The position numbers and the translations under genes are program-made. This document shows, piece after piece, positions 16,555 through 25,814 of a stretch of 64,000 nucleotides of DNA (within the stretch, counting starts at the first letter, position 1; every line of letters starts with the position of its first letter). This DNA comes from Draconibacterium mangrovi_A (GTDB taxonomy: Bacteria; Bacteroidota; Bacteroidia; Bacteroidales; Prolixibacteraceae). The stretch covers positions 248,001 to 312,000 of the forward strand of contig NZ_JBBIXN010000005.1 of assembly GCF_037646455.1 (NCBI RefSeq), read 5' to 3'. A model generated the notes under the pieces. That model saw nothing but the letters and a program-made list of their open reading frames with translations. It was not told the origin of the DNA and searched no databases.

Positions 16555-17144
16555 TAATAGTATCCCAATTCAATTAATGTAACAATTTCCTCCAACATTT
16601 TATCGTCACCTTCCGGATCGTAGCCATCTTTCAGGTCGTTCTTAAACAATTTGGCAAGCGTTTGCCAGAAAGTGGCACTAAAACCTCCCCTGAAATCTTT
16701 GATCAGACTATAAGGTGTGCGTTCAGTTTCGCGGTTGATAAGCTTAAGCAAAATACGTCCATCCGAGATCGACCATTTTTTCAGTTCGTCCATGTGTTCA
16801 TCGAGCAACTCTTTTTCCAGTTGCTTCATCAGTTTCCGTTTGTCGCGCTGATCTTCCAAAGCCTCATACTGGGGTTCGTATTCTTTTAATAGTTCACGGG
16901 CTTCAACAGCCAGCGGATATACCTTTTTTACCTTTCGGACATAGCGGGTATAACGGCGGTACTGTCGCTTGTTTTTAAATTCGCGTTCAGGAAAGACAAC
17001 CACTTCCTTGATGTTTTTAAAGATCAAAGTGTCGCCATCCTGGACAATTCCCATGGTCACGTTACCCGTATCCTGTTGTTGCGCATCAACAGACACCACC
17101 CAAAACATCAGAAATAATATAAAAACTCCTCTTCTCAAATCCAC
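16554..17144 (-). CDS. DUF4294 domain secreted protein
   Basis: A 196-residue protein with a signal peptide (hydrophobic GVFILFLMFWVVSV core, likely cleavage before QQQ). A DUF4294 domain follows, a Bacteroidota-specific family of unknown role. Conserved features seen are VVFPEREFKNKRQYRRYTRYVR and a Lys/Glu-rich helical part near 80-130. The C-terminal TPYSLIKDFRGGFSATFWQ segment precedes an acidic end. The protein probably acts in the periplasm. It is the first gene of the operon with thpR and the ABM gene. Confidence 0.85.
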   Translation of the reverse strand: MDLRRGVFILFLMFWVVSVDAQQQDTGNVTMGIVQDGDTLIFKNIKEVVVFPEREFKNKRQYRRYTRYVRKVKKVYPLAVEARELLKEYEPQYEALEDQRDKRKLMKQLEKELLDEHMDELKKWSISDGRILLKLINRETERTPYSLIKDFRGGFSATFWQTLAKLFKNDLKDGYDPEGDDKMLEEIVTLIELGYY

Positions 17145-17213
17145 CTTTTTCTAAACATATACGTAAATGTAAAACGTTTAATTGTTTATCCAATTATAGC
17201 CATTCAAAGTTTA

Positions 17214-17221
17214 TATCTTTG
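17214..17221 (+). promoter_or_regulatory. -7 promoter element of the arginine deiminase gene
   Basis: TATCTTTG matches TAnnTTTG and lies 40 bp upstream of ATG 17262. The nearest upstream TTG is 29 bp away, too far for the usual spacing. Confidence 0.5.
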
Positions 17222-17261
17222 CTTGTGATCTAATCAATATGCATTAAATACTTTACGATAA

Positions 17262-18521
17262 ATGAAGACATGTGTTCAATCCGAGATTGGGAAACTAGAG
17301 GGTGTGATCATTCATACTCCGGGTTCTGAAGTGGAAAATATGACGCCTGAAAATGCTGAGCGCGCCCTGTACAGCGATATACTGAACCTGTCGATCGCTT
17401 CAACAGAATACGAGCAATTAAAAGGTGTTTTAGGTAAGGTATCAAAAGTGTTCGAGGTAAAATCGTTATTGCACGATATTTTAAAAACCGAAAGCGTAAA
17501 GGAAGAACTTTTAAAGGAGATCTGCTCCATTGAAAAAGTAGAGCAAAGCGATGACCTCTTCAATTTACCCGATTCCGTTTTATCAGATATTCTGATAGAA
17601 GGCGTGGCGCTTCAGCGCAACAACCTCACCAATTACCTGAGCAGCGAACGATTTTTGCTGAGGCCTCTACACAACCTTTTTTTTACCCGCGATTCGGCTA
17701 TGGGAATGAACGAGCATATGTTGATCGGGAAAATGGCCAATCCCGTTCGCGAACGCGAATCGGTGATCATGAATGCCATATTTCGCTACCATCACGAAAT
17801 CGATACACAAATTCTTAATCCCGTAAAACCCAACCGTGGAATCATCTCCAGTCCGAAATCGACGATTGAAGGAGGCGATGTTCAAATTGGTCGCGAAGAT
17901 GTTTTTGTGATTGGAACCGGGATGAGGACAAGTACGCAGGGCATTGATTTTATCATCGAGAATGTTAAACAACTTAAGCAGGAAAAACATCATATCATCG
18001 TTCAGGAATTGCCGGAGTCGCCGGAGTCGTTCATTCACCTCGACATGGTATTCACTTTCCTGAACACCAACGAATGCATGGTTTATGCCCCGGTGATCTA
18101 CGGAATGAGCCGTTATAAAACCATTCATCTTGAAATTGAAAACGGAGCAGTAACCCGCATCCAGGAACACCAGAATATTCCGGCTGCATTAAAAAAACTG
18201 GGCGTGGATTTAAAACCCATTTATTGTGGGGGCAACGGCGATCCATGGGTACAGGAACGCGAGCAATGGCACAGTGGCGCCAACTTCCTGGCGTTTGAGC
18301 CGGGAAAAGTTATCGGCTATAAACGCAATGTTCACACCGTTGAAGAACTCAGTAAAAATGGCTATGAAGTAGTGACGGCCGCCGATGTAATATCAGGAAA
18401 AGTGTCGCCCGACGATTACGCCAAATGTGTGATTACCATTGCAGGTTCGGAACTGGCACGCGGCGGTGGTGGTGCCCGTTGCATGACACAACCGATCAGA
18501 CGAGCCAAAGTAAACTGGTAA
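17262..18521 (+). CDS. Arginine deiminase family protein
   Basis: A 419-residue guanidino-modifying enzyme that closely matches arginine deiminase (arginine to citrulline plus ammonia). It shows SEIGKLEGVIIHTPGSEVE near the start, the LFFTRDSAMGMNEH substrate loop, EGGDVQIG, HLDMVFTFL with the catalytic His, and the active-site cysteine C407 in GGGGARCMTQP close to the C-terminus. Typical deiminases have about 405-410 residues. No ornithine carbamoyltransferase or carbamate kinase gene adjoins, so a complete ADI energy pathway is not indicated. The SpoU methyltransferase gene follows 6 bp later. Confidence 0.92.
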   Translation: MKTCVQSEIGKLEGVIIHTPGSEVENMTPENAERALYSDILNLSIASTEYEQLKGVLGKVSKVFEVKSLLHDILKTESVKEELLKEICSIEKVEQSDDLFNLPDSVLSDILIEGVALQRNNLTNYLSSERFLLRPLHNLFFTRDSAMGMNEHMLIGKMANPVRERESVIMNAIFRYHHEIDTQILNPVKPNRGIISSPKSTIEGGDVQIGREDVFVIGTGMRTSTQGIDFIIENVKQLKQEKHHIIVQELPESPESFIHLDMVFTFLNTNECMVYAPVIYGMSRYKTIHLEIENGAVTRIQEHQNIPAALKKLGVDLKPIYCGGNGDPWVQEREQWHSGANFLAFEPGKVIGYKRNVHTVEELSKNGYEVVTAADVISGKVSPDDYAKCVITIAGSELARGGGGARCMTQPIRRAKVNW

Positions 18522-18527
18522 AAAACG

Positions 18528-19067
18528 ATGCGAAAACTACGAAATATAGAACTGAACCGGCTTTCGGTAGAAGAATTCAAACAAACAGAAAAAACACCGC
18601 TTGTTGTGGTTCTGGACAACATCAGGAGTTGCAATAATATTGGATCGGTTTTCCGGACTTCAGACGCTCTGCTTATTCATAAAATTTACCTGTGCGGAAT
18701 TACGGCAACACCCCCCAATAACGAAATCAGGAAAACGGCTCTCGATGCTGAGAAATCGGTAGCATGGGAATACTTCGAACATACCGAAGAAGTGGTGGAA
18801 AAACTCAAAACTAAAGGTTTTAAAGTATACGCCATCGAACAGGTGGACAACAGTATTATGCTGCCCGATTTTCAGCCCGAAACAGGAGAAAAAGTGGCAC
18901 TGGTTTTTGGGAACGAAGTAAAGGGTGTAAAACAGTCGGTGGTAAATCTTTGCGACGGAAGCATCGAAATACCTCAATACGGCACCAAACATTCTTTCAA
19001 TATTTCGGTAAGTGCCGGCATTGTTTTATGGGATATATTTCAGAAGATGAAGCAGGAGAAATCCTGA
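18528..19067 (+). CDS. SpoU/TrmH-family RNA 2'-O-methyltransferase
   Basis: A 179-residue SPOUT methyltransferase with a trefoil-knot SAM site. Motif 1 NNIGSVFRTSDAL, motif 2 ALVFGNEVKGV and motif 3 IPQYGTKHSFNISVSAG are all present in order. It lacks any N-terminal substrate-binding extension, so it corresponds to the catalytic domain alone, similar to TrmL/TrmH-like enzymes that modify tRNA. The exact target is not predictable. It lies 6 bp after the arginine deiminase gene and is probably cotranscribed with it. Confidence 0.92.
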   Translation: MRKLRNIELNRLSVEEFKQTEKTPLVVVLDNIRSCNNIGSVFRTSDALLIHKIYLCGITATPPNNEIRKTALDAEKSVAWEYFEHTEEVVEKLKTKGFKVYAIEQVDNSIMLPDFQPETGEKVALVFGNEVKGVKQSVVNLCDGSIEIPQYGTKHSFNISVSAGIVLWDIFQKMKQEKS

Positions 19068-19115
19068 TCTTCTCAATTCAATAAATTTCCTTAATTTTAT
19101 TGAAAATCAAACATT

Positions 19116-20402
19116 ATGAGCTCCCCATTTAACATGCCCGAAGAATTCTTACAATACATTTGGGAGAACCGTCTTTTTATAACTGAGGTGAAAACGGAAG
19201 CCGGCGATCGTCTTGAGATTATCGATCAGGGCAAACGAAACACCGATGCAGGTCCCGATTTTTTCAATGCGCGAATCAGAATCGACAATACCATTTGGGC
19301 CGGAAACATCGAAATTCATCAAAAGGCAAGCGACTGGCTCAAGCATGGACATCAGAAAGATAAAGCCTACGATAATGTGATTTTACATGTTGTGGAAAGC
19401 CCGGATGTAGAAGTAAGCAGAACCGATGGCACACCGATTCCTGCACTGCACTTGCAATATTCCGAAAAGCTGGCAAACAATTACCGGCACCTGCTCGACT
19501 CAAAAACCTGGATTCCCTGCGAAGATCAATTTCACAAAATCGATCCTGTGCTTTTACAGCTTGGTTTTAATCGGCTGATGATCGAACGACTCGAAAACAA
19601 GACCGGGGAAATATTGGCTAAACTAAAGCAAAACAACAACGACTGGAACGAAACGTTTTACCAGATACTCGCCCGGACTTTTGGTTTTAAGGTAAATGCC
19701 CTGCCTTTCGAACTGCTCGCAAAATCTCTGCCGATCAGTATTCTCGGCAAACACAAAGACAATCTTTTTCAGTTGGAGGCCCTTCTTTTTGGGAACTCCG
19801 GGTTACTCAACCAACAGCTTTTAGGCGATGATTATTACATCCGGCTCCGTGAGGAATATTCATTTCTGTATAAGAAATACGGATTGAAAGCCATTGAAGG
19901 GCACCTGTGGAAGTTTCTGCGCTTGCGGCCGGTCAACTTCCCAACGGTTCGAATTGCACAACTGGCCGCTATCATTCATGGCTCCGACACATTATTCTCC
20001 AAGATTCTGGAAGCTAAAAACCTGCAGGAACTGACAGACTTATTCCGCGTCAAAGCTTCCGATTACTGGGACACCCACTATAACTTCAACAAGTTATCGA
20101 AACGAAAAGTGAGCAAAGAACTGGGCGACACATCCATTCAAATTGCAATTATTAATGTGGTGATCCCCATGTTGTTTGTTTACGGCGAACGGCAAAACAA
20201 ACCGGCCTTAAAAAACCGGGCTCTCGAATTGCTGGAACAACTGCCTGCCGAGAAAAATTCGATCATCGGGAAATGGTCGGAGTTGGGGATTAAAGCACGT
20301 TCGGCTTTCGAATCGCAGGCTTTACTTCAGTTAAAAAACAATTACTGCGAACAAAAAAAATGCTTAAATTGCCAAATAGGTGCGAAGTTGCTTACTTCGT
20401 AA
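19116..20402 (+). CDS. DUF2851 family protein
   Basis: A 428-residue protein of the DUF2851 family, common in Bacteroidota and without known function. Hallmarks are MPEEFLQYIWENRLF at the start, GKRNTDAGPDFFNARIRI near 37-54, and GNIEIHQKASDWLKHGH. The third of these resembles a nuclease-like acidic/His core, but that is only an impression. The end carries a cysteine cluster, CEQKKCLNCQIG, which could bind metal. It lies between the SpoU gene and the K+ channel on the same strand, 15 bp ahead of the latter. Confidence 0.88.
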   Translation: MSSPFNMPEEFLQYIWENRLFITEVKTEAGDRLEIIDQGKRNTDAGPDFFNARIRIDNTIWAGNIEIHQKASDWLKHGHQKDKAYDNVILHVVESPDVEVSRTDGTPIPALHLQYSEKLANNYRHLLDSKTWIPCEDQFHKIDPVLLQLGFNRLMIERLENKTGEILAKLKQNNNDWNETFYQILARTFGFKVNALPFELLAKSLPISILGKHKDNLFQLEALLFGNSGLLNQQLLGDDYYIRLREEYSFLYKKYGLKAIEGHLWKFLRLRPVNFPTVRIAQLAAIIHGSDTLFSKILEAKNLQELTDLFRVKASDYWDTHYNFNKLSKRKVSKELGDTSIQIAIINVVIPMLFVYGERQNKPALKNRALELLEQLPAEKNSIIGKWSELGIKARSAFESQALLQLKNNYCEQKKCLNCQIGAKLLTS

Positions 20403-20417
20403 ATACAAACAGCGAAA

Positions 20418-21467
20418 ATGAATACAAGCGGCCAACCTTATAATAAATTTCAGGAAGTTTCGAGTCGGACTGTTAAAACAGGTCTCGCTTTGTTAATGCT
20501 GATACTTACAGTAGGCACTGTGGGCTATTACTACATTGAAAATCTAACCATACTTCAAAGTTTGTACATGACTGTGATAACCGTTTCTACGGTAGGATTC
20601 AGACATGTCGACCATGATCCTTCTGAGCTAGGAATGGCTTTTACTATTGTACTGATAATATTCAGTTTAGGAAGTTTGGCCTACGTAGGCTCGAACATGG
20701 CCAGGTTTATTTTTGACGGTGAATTAGCAAACTATATAAAAACGTACAGGGTGGACAAAAAAATTGCACAGCTCAAAGATCACGTAATCATTGTTGGTTA
20801 TGGAAGAAATGGCGAACAGGCAGCCATGGAACTCGAAGAAAACGGGGTTGAATTTGTAATCCTCGATAAGCGCGACAATGTGATTTCGCGTGTACGCGAG
20901 AATCCTAACCTTCTTTATATCAGAGGAGATGCCACGCATGAGGAAGTGCTGGATCAGGCCGGAGTTTACCGCGCCCGGGCGCTGATTGCCACTACGCCCA
21001 ACGATGCCGACAATGTTTTTGTAGTGCTGACAGCACGCAGTATGAACCCGGGACTGACAGTAATCAGTCGCGCCTCGGAATTGGAAAGCCAGATGAAACT
21101 AAAACGTGCCGGCGCCACCAACGTAATCATGCCCGAGCGTATCGGCGGACAACGGATGGCCAAACTCGTTCATCAACCCGATGTGGTTGAATTCATTGAG
21201 TACATCCTGCTACAGAAAACACAGGATGTGATCCTCGAAGAAGTATCCTGCAAAAATTTGGCCCAGCGTTTTGTTGGAAAGTCGATTGCCGAATTAAAAG
21301 TACGCGAACTTACCGGTGCAAATATTATTGGCGTTAAAATAAGTGGCGCCCGTTATGTGTTCAATCCCGATCCGAAGATGATCCTCTCACGAAACGACCA
21401 GTTATTTGTTCTGGGCAACCGCGATCAGATCAGAAAGCTGAAAGTTGTAATGGAATCGGAATCATAA
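20418..21467 (+). CDS. Two-helix potassium channel with RCK (TrkA-N/TrkA-C) domains
   Basis: A 349-residue MthK-like channel. A first membrane helix lies near 20-42. A pore loop follows, with the filter TVSTVGF at 55-61. A second helix lies near 72-95. Then come an RCK N domain beginning HVIIVGYGRNGEQAA (Rossmann GxGxxG) and a TrkA-C domain near 265-345. The filter is followed by R62-H63 in place of the common Gly-Asp, so it reads TVGFRH rather than TVGYGD. Gating by a ligand at the RCK ring is typical for this class. No Trk gene adjoins; trkA-trkH are at 51 kb. Confidence 0.92.
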   Translation: MNTSGQPYNKFQEVSSRTVKTGLALLMLILTVGTVGYYYIENLTILQSLYMTVITVSTVGFRHVDHDPSELGMAFTIVLIIFSLGSLAYVGSNMARFIFDGELANYIKTYRVDKKIAQLKDHVIIVGYGRNGEQAAMELEENGVEFVILDKRDNVISRVRENPNLLYIRGDATHEEVLDQAGVYRARALIATTPNDADNVFVVLTARSMNPGLTVISRASELESQMKLKRAGATNVIMPERIGGQRMAKLVHQPDVVEFIEYILLQKTQDVILEEVSCKNLAQRFVGKSIAELKVRELTGANIIGVKISGARYVFNPDPKMILSRNDQLFVLGNRDQIRKLKVVMESES

Positions 21468-21500
21468 CTTGATGAATTTATCCACCTAATAAATGAAGAA

Positions 21501-21528
21501 AGGCTGCCAAAAATAAATTTGACAGCCT
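21501..21528. terminator. Bidirectional terminator between the channel and DHOD-like genes
   Basis: AGGCTGCCAAA pairs with TTTGACAGCCT (one mismatch). The hairpin lies between convergent genes, with T-rich sequence on the minus side (TTTCTTC) and a weaker one on the plus side. Confidence 0.7.
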
Positions 21529-21554
21529 ATCTTAATATTTCAATTCAAAATCAA

Positions 21555-22568
21555 TTACACCATCGGGTATTTTTTAAAGATACTTTCCGAACGCATCAGA
21601 ATATCAACATACTGTGCACGCTGATACGCAAACGGATCGTTCATTTTTTTACGCGAAAGCTTACCACGGAAATCTTCCAGCGATTTGTATCCTTTGTCGT
21701 CCATGTATTTGTTCATATCCATCAGAATATCGGAAACAACCGTAGGTGAATTGCGGTAAATAGTACTTACCATTTGCACTACATCGGCACCGGCCAAAAT
21801 CATTTTAATCACGTCGTTGGCATCGTAAATGCCACGGCTGATACAAATACTGCCTTCAAGGTTTCCATGCAGCAAACCTGCAAAACGCAAACCTACCATG
21901 TGGTCTTTTGGATTGCTCAATTCCCATGGATAGTGGTATTCTTCTTTTTCAATGTCGATATCGGGTTGGAAGAAGCGGTTGAAAAGTACATAAGCATCCG
22001 CCCCGGCTTCATCAATCTTTTTAATAAAATTCAAAGGGTTGGTGTAAAACAAACTCATTTTTACACTCACGGGAATTTTAACCGCCTTCTTAACTGCTTT
22101 AACAATCTGCACCTGTTTCTCCTCAATCGATTCGCCGCTAACTTCGAAATACCCCGGTACAGCGTAGAGGTTCAACTCTAAACCCGCTACTCCAGTTTTC
22201 TCCAGTTCCTTTGCATACTCAACCCAGGTAGGTTCGTAAATCGCATTTAAACTAGCAAACACGGGAACGTCCACGCTTTTCACCAGCTTTTCAACATTAT
22301 ATAAATGTTCTTTGGGGCCTGCATGTTCCAAGCCCGGGAAAAGGCTTGTCATTTCTGCATTTCGCTCTTCATACTCCGAAAGCATTTCATCCATTTGCAG
22401 GTTTTCCAATTGAATCTGTTCTTCGAAAAGTGAGCGATAAACAATTGCTCCGATCCCGGCTTCTTCAATTTGTTTAATTACATCCGGTTTCGAAACCAGG
22501 TTGCTTGCTCCTAAAATCAGTGGGTTCTTTAACAGAACGCCCATGTAGGTTGTTGATAGATTTGCCAT
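21555..22568 (-). CDS. Dihydroorotate dehydrogenase-like protein
   Basis: A 337-residue TIM-barrel flavoprotein related to class 1 dihydroorotate dehydrogenases. It shows the N-terminal STTYMGVLLKNPLILGASNLV, an EKTGVAGLELNLYAVPG segment in place of the canonical substrate loop, PVSVKMSLFYTNP, and a C-terminal LAGADVVQMVSTIYRNSP phosphate-binding region. The usual NCSCPN-type catalytic cysteine motif is not seen; the equivalent region reads LNLYAVPG. It is therefore probably a paralogue with another substrate rather than the pyrimidine-pathway enzyme. It has a flanking terminator but no clear operon partner. Confidence 0.85.
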   Translation of the reverse strand: MANLSTTYMGVLLKNPLILGASNLVSKPDVIKQIEEAGIGAIVYRSLFEEQIQLENLQMDEMLSEYEERNAEMTSLFPGLEHAGPKEHLYNVEKLVKSVDVPVFASLNAIYEPTWVEYAKELEKTGVAGLELNLYAVPGYFEVSGESIEEKQVQIVKAVKKAVKIPVSVKMSLFYTNPLNFIKKIDEAGADAYVLFNRFFQPDIDIEKEEYHYPWELSNPKDHMVGLRFAGLLHGNLEGSICISRGIYDANDVIKMILAGADVVQMVSTIYRNSPTVVSDILMDMNKYMDDKGYKSLEDFRGKLSRKKMNDPFAYQRAQYVDILMRSESIFKKYPMV

Positions 22569-22722
22569 AGTGTATTGTTTTTTTGTTGATTATTATTGCT
22601 TTTTTAGTTTAACTGAAATTAGAATATTTTGTTCAAGGTAAGAAATTATTTCTGATGTAATTTCCATTATTTTTCGGTGTTGAACATTGGTTCACAGGAA
22701 TAAACGTCTTCGAATAAAAAAA

Positions 22723-22746
22723 ACCACCTGCCTTCCGACAGATGGT
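22723..22746 (-). terminator. Terminator after hppA
   Basis: On the minus strand ACCATCTG pairs with CAGGTGGT (one G-T pair) around an 8-nt loop, followed by TTTTTTTATTC. A separate small palindrome, CTTCCCCTTAGGGGAAG (22768-22784), lies closer to the hppA stop. Confidence 0.8.
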
Positions 22747-22795
22747 CTTTTCAAAATATTTTATCCGCTTCCCCTTAGGGGAAGAAGGGATGGAT

Positions 22796-25090
22796 CTACA
22801 GCAAACTCAAAGTCACTGTTAATCCGGCCATTACAACTGAAACCATCGTCATCAGTTTTATCAGGATGTTCAGTGAAGGACCTGAAGTATCTTTAAAAGG
22901 ATCGCCAACAGTATCGCCAACCACACCTGCTTTGTGTGCTTCGCTTCCTTTACCGCCGTAGTTTCCTTTTTCAATAAACTTTTTGGCGTTGTCCCAGGCA
23001 CCACCGGCGTTGTTCATAAACACGGCCAGGGTAAATCCTGCAGTCAAACCACCGGCCAGCAGACCGATAACACCGGCAACTCCCATGGCTGCACCAACAA
23101 TCACCGGCACAATAATAGCAACCAGCGAAGGCAACAACATTTCGCGCTGAGCACCTTTAGTCGAAATCTCAACACACTTGGCGTATTCCGGAGTTCCGGT
23201 TCCGTCGAGGATACCTTTAATTTCACGGAACTGACGACGTACTTCTTCTACCATTGCCGAAGCAGCACGCCCTACAGCTTTCATTGTCAATGCGCTGAAG
23301 AGGAAGGCCATCATCGATCCGAGGAAGATACCTCCCAGGAACATCGGGTTAAAAAGTGTAATATCGTAAGCAGCAGAAAAATCCTTTACCGAAGCTGCCG
23401 AAATTTTTACAGCGTGAAATCCGTCCTGAACGGCCGGAGCCACATCGTTGTAGAAAATATACTGGCCTTTGGTTACAAAACCTTCGCCGCCCTTGGCAAT
23501 CTTACCAAACCACAAACGAACCTCTTCCATATAGGCTGAGATCAGTGCCATGGCAGTAAGCGCAGCCGAACCAATTGCAAAACCTTTTCCGGTTGCGGCA
23601 GTGGTATTTCCAAGCATATCCAAAGCATCGGTACGTTCACGAACTTCAGGATCGAGTTCCGACATCTCGGCGTTACCACCGGCATTATCGGCAATCGGTC
23701 CGAAAGCATCAGTAGCCAGTGTAATACCTAAAGTAGAAAGCATTCCAACGGCAGCAAAACCAATTCCGTAAACACCCATGGCAAATTGCGATGAACCACC
23801 GGCAGCATAGAAAGCTCCCAAAATACCCAGTACAATGGTCACTACCGGAATCCAGGTCGAGCTCATACCCACTGCAATACCATCGATGATGGTGGTAGCC
23901 GGTCCCTGCTGAGCCTGGTTGGCGATTCCTTTAGTAGGTTTGTATTCATCAGAAGTATAATATTCGGTTGCCTGACCAATGATAACACCGGCAGCCAGAC
24001 CAATAACCACAGCTCCAAAAACTCCCCAGGTTACCCAGCCTGCATATGCCAAACCAACCATGGCCAGAAGAATAAGCGCCGAGCTACCTCCTGTTCCCAA
24101 AAGCAAGGCATTCAGCAGGTTCTTTTGTGTAGCCGATTCTTTGGTTCGTACCATGTAAATTCCAACAATCGAAAGTATGATACCCAATGCAGCCACGATC
24201 ATCGGTGCGGTAACCGCCTGAATGGCCGAAATACCCGTTTTCTCCAGTGCAACGGCAGGAAGTGCTGCACCTAAAGCAGCGGTTGCAAGGATCGATCCTG
24301 CATACGATTCGTAAAGGTCGGCACCCATACCGGCCACGTCACCAACGTTGTCACCAACGTTATCGGCAATGGTTGCAGGGTTACGCGGGTCGTCTTCCGG
24401 AATACCGGCTTCAACTTTACCAACCAGGTCGGCACCCACATCGGCGGCTTTGGTGTAAATACCACCACCAACACGAGCAAACAATGCCTGGGTAGAAGCA
24501 CCCATACCGAAGGTCAGCATCGTGGTTGTAATCTCAACCAGTTTTTGTTGCTCAGTAGTTCCGGCATGTACAAAGTCGAGACCCAGGAAATGCAGACCGT
24601 TCGCCATATTATCGGCGGTAAACACCACCTTGCTCAAAAACAGATACCAGGCTGCAATATCGAGAAGTGCAAAACCAACTACTACAAGTCCCATAACGGC
24701 ACCACTGCGGAAAGCTACCTGCAATCCCTTGTTCAACGACTGAGAGGCACCGTGAGCGGTACGTGCCGATGCAAAAGTTGCAGTTTTCATTCCAAGGAAT
24801 CCACACAGGCCCGAGAAAAAACCACCGGTAAGGAAAGCAATAGGAACAAACGGGTTTTGAACTTTAAAAAATGCCATAATGGCAAGTAGTATAAACAGCA
24901 CCACAAATACTAGTGTTACTACTCTGTACTGCCGCTTTAAATAGGCCATTGCACCGTCGCGAACGTATTGTGCAATCTCCTTCATGCGATCAGTACCTTC
25001 CGAACTCTTCATCATCGATTTGAAGAAAATCCAGGCAAACACCAACGCCAGTACGGAGGCAATTGGTACTATAATAAAAATACTGCTCAT
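22796..25090 (-). CDS. hppA: Membrane-bound ion-translocating pyrophosphatase
   Basis: HppA hydrolyses pyrophosphate and pumps Na+ or H+ out of the cytoplasm. The 764-residue chain has about 16 hydrophobic segments. Its active-site motifs are GGGIYTKAADVGADLVGKVE, DNVGDNVGDVAGMGADL and a late DTVGDPFKDTSGP. The determinant motif reads GNTTAATGK with A498 where K+-independent enzymes carry Lys, so a K+-dependent enzyme is predicted; whether it pumps Na+, H+ or both is not settled from this. It pairs logically with ppdK at 40.4 kb, which also cycles pyrophosphate. A promoter matching TTG-N17-TAnnTTTG lies about 110 bp upstream. Confidence 0.97.
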   Translation of the reverse strand: MSSIFIIVPIASVLALVFAWIFFKSMMKSSEGTDRMKEIAQYVRDGAMAYLKRQYRVVTLVFVVLFILLAIMAFFKVQNPFVPIAFLTGGFFSGLCGFLGMKTATFASARTAHGASQSLNKGLQVAFRSGAVMGLVVVGFALLDIAAWYLFLSKVVFTADNMANGLHFLGLDFVHAGTTEQQKLVEITTTMLTFGMGASTQALFARVGGGIYTKAADVGADLVGKVEAGIPEDDPRNPATIADNVGDNVGDVAGMGADLYESYAGSILATAALGAALPAVALEKTGISAIQAVTAPMIVAALGIILSIVGIYMVRTKESATQKNLLNALLLGTGGSSALILLAMVGLAYAGWVTWGVFGAVVIGLAAGVIIGQATEYYTSDEYKPTKGIANQAQQGPATTIIDGIAVGMSSTWIPVVTIVLGILGAFYAAGGSSQFAMGVYGIGFAAVGMLSTLGITLATDAFGPIADNAGGNAEMSELDPEVRERTDALDMLGNTTAATGKGFAIGSAALTAMALISAYMEEVRLWFGKIAKGGEGFVTKGQYIFYNDVAPAVQDGFHAVKISAASVKDFSAAYDITLFNPMFLGGIFLGSMMAFLFSALTMKAVGRAASAMVEEVRRQFREIKGILDGTGTPEYAKCVEISTKGAQREMLLPSLVAIIVPVIVGAAMGVAGVIGLLAGGLTAGFTLAVFMNNAGGAWDNAKKFIEKGNYGGKGSEAHKAGVVGDTVGDPFKDTSGPSLNILIKLMTMVSVVMAGLTVTLSLL

Positions 25091-25814
25091 AAGATGATAA
25101 ATTTTGTGTAACCTCAGTTACGGTTTAGATTTATAGATATGATTTAAAAATTCTCTCTGGTTTTCGTTTCGGTTTAAAAAAATTTCGAGTAAACAAAGAT
25201 AAATTTATTGCTGAATTACAATAATCCGCGCCACCTATTTCACAACAGTTTGTGCATTTGTTAACACTCCCGCACTCAGTTTATTCCGATATCCGGCCTT
25301 ATATAAATTGGGTCTAAATTACAGGTCTCGAATTCGATCTTTCACGGGCAAATTTGGAGTTCATCACGGGTACTTGTAATTATTGGGCGTGCTACGGGCT
25401 GTACCTTATAGTTACCGCTTTGTTGCCGGGTTTCACAGGCGCTTTACCGGGGCTTTCTCCGGCAGCCCGCAAAGCACCGTTCAACCAACGGCACTAAAAC
25501 GGCAAGCTGCCACTTCCATCCCTGCCCGAAACAGCTGCTCCTCAACGTTATAAAAAGCTCCGTTTAAAAATTTTATTGTTAATCAGCCGTGCCAAACATT
25601 TTTATTTTTAACTTCGGGTGAAACTAAAAATCATACGCTTACTAATGAAAATACTGCCCTCACAAAAAAAATCTGAAAAACTACATATACACACCCAACC
25701 TGGGATTATAAATACAGTTGATATTAAGGAAGTAAATACTGTTATATATCCACAACCGTTACAATCAATTTAAAAAGATAAAACCAAAACATTCTTAAAC
25801 ACAAAAGACTTAAA
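25091..25814. other. Long intergenic region with a GC-rich repeat-like element
   Basis: 724 bp without a supportable gene. The right-hand end of the hppA leader and its promoter occupy 25091-25221. From about 25383 to 25555 the sequence becomes clearly GC-richer than its surroundings, with small hairpins (for example CCGTT-N5-AACGG at 25477-25491), and ends in CCTCAACGTTAT. The remainder is AT-rich and leads into the next gene. The GC-rich block looks like a dispersed, non-coding repeat unit of the kind found between genes in Bacteroidales, but copy number cannot be checked here. Confidence 0.5.
25194..25221 (-). promoter_or_regulatory. Housekeeping promoter of hppA
   Basis: On the minus strand TTG (25221-25219), a 17-nt gap, then TATCTTTG (25201-25194). 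It fits TTG-N17-23-TAnnTTTG and predicts a leader of about 100 nt. Confidence 0.65.

Noticed and set aside
25383..25555. tRNA or other structured RNA in the GC-rich block
   Set aside because: No cloverleaf, T-loop sequence or CCA-adjacent acceptor pairing could be found; it looks like a non-coding repeat.
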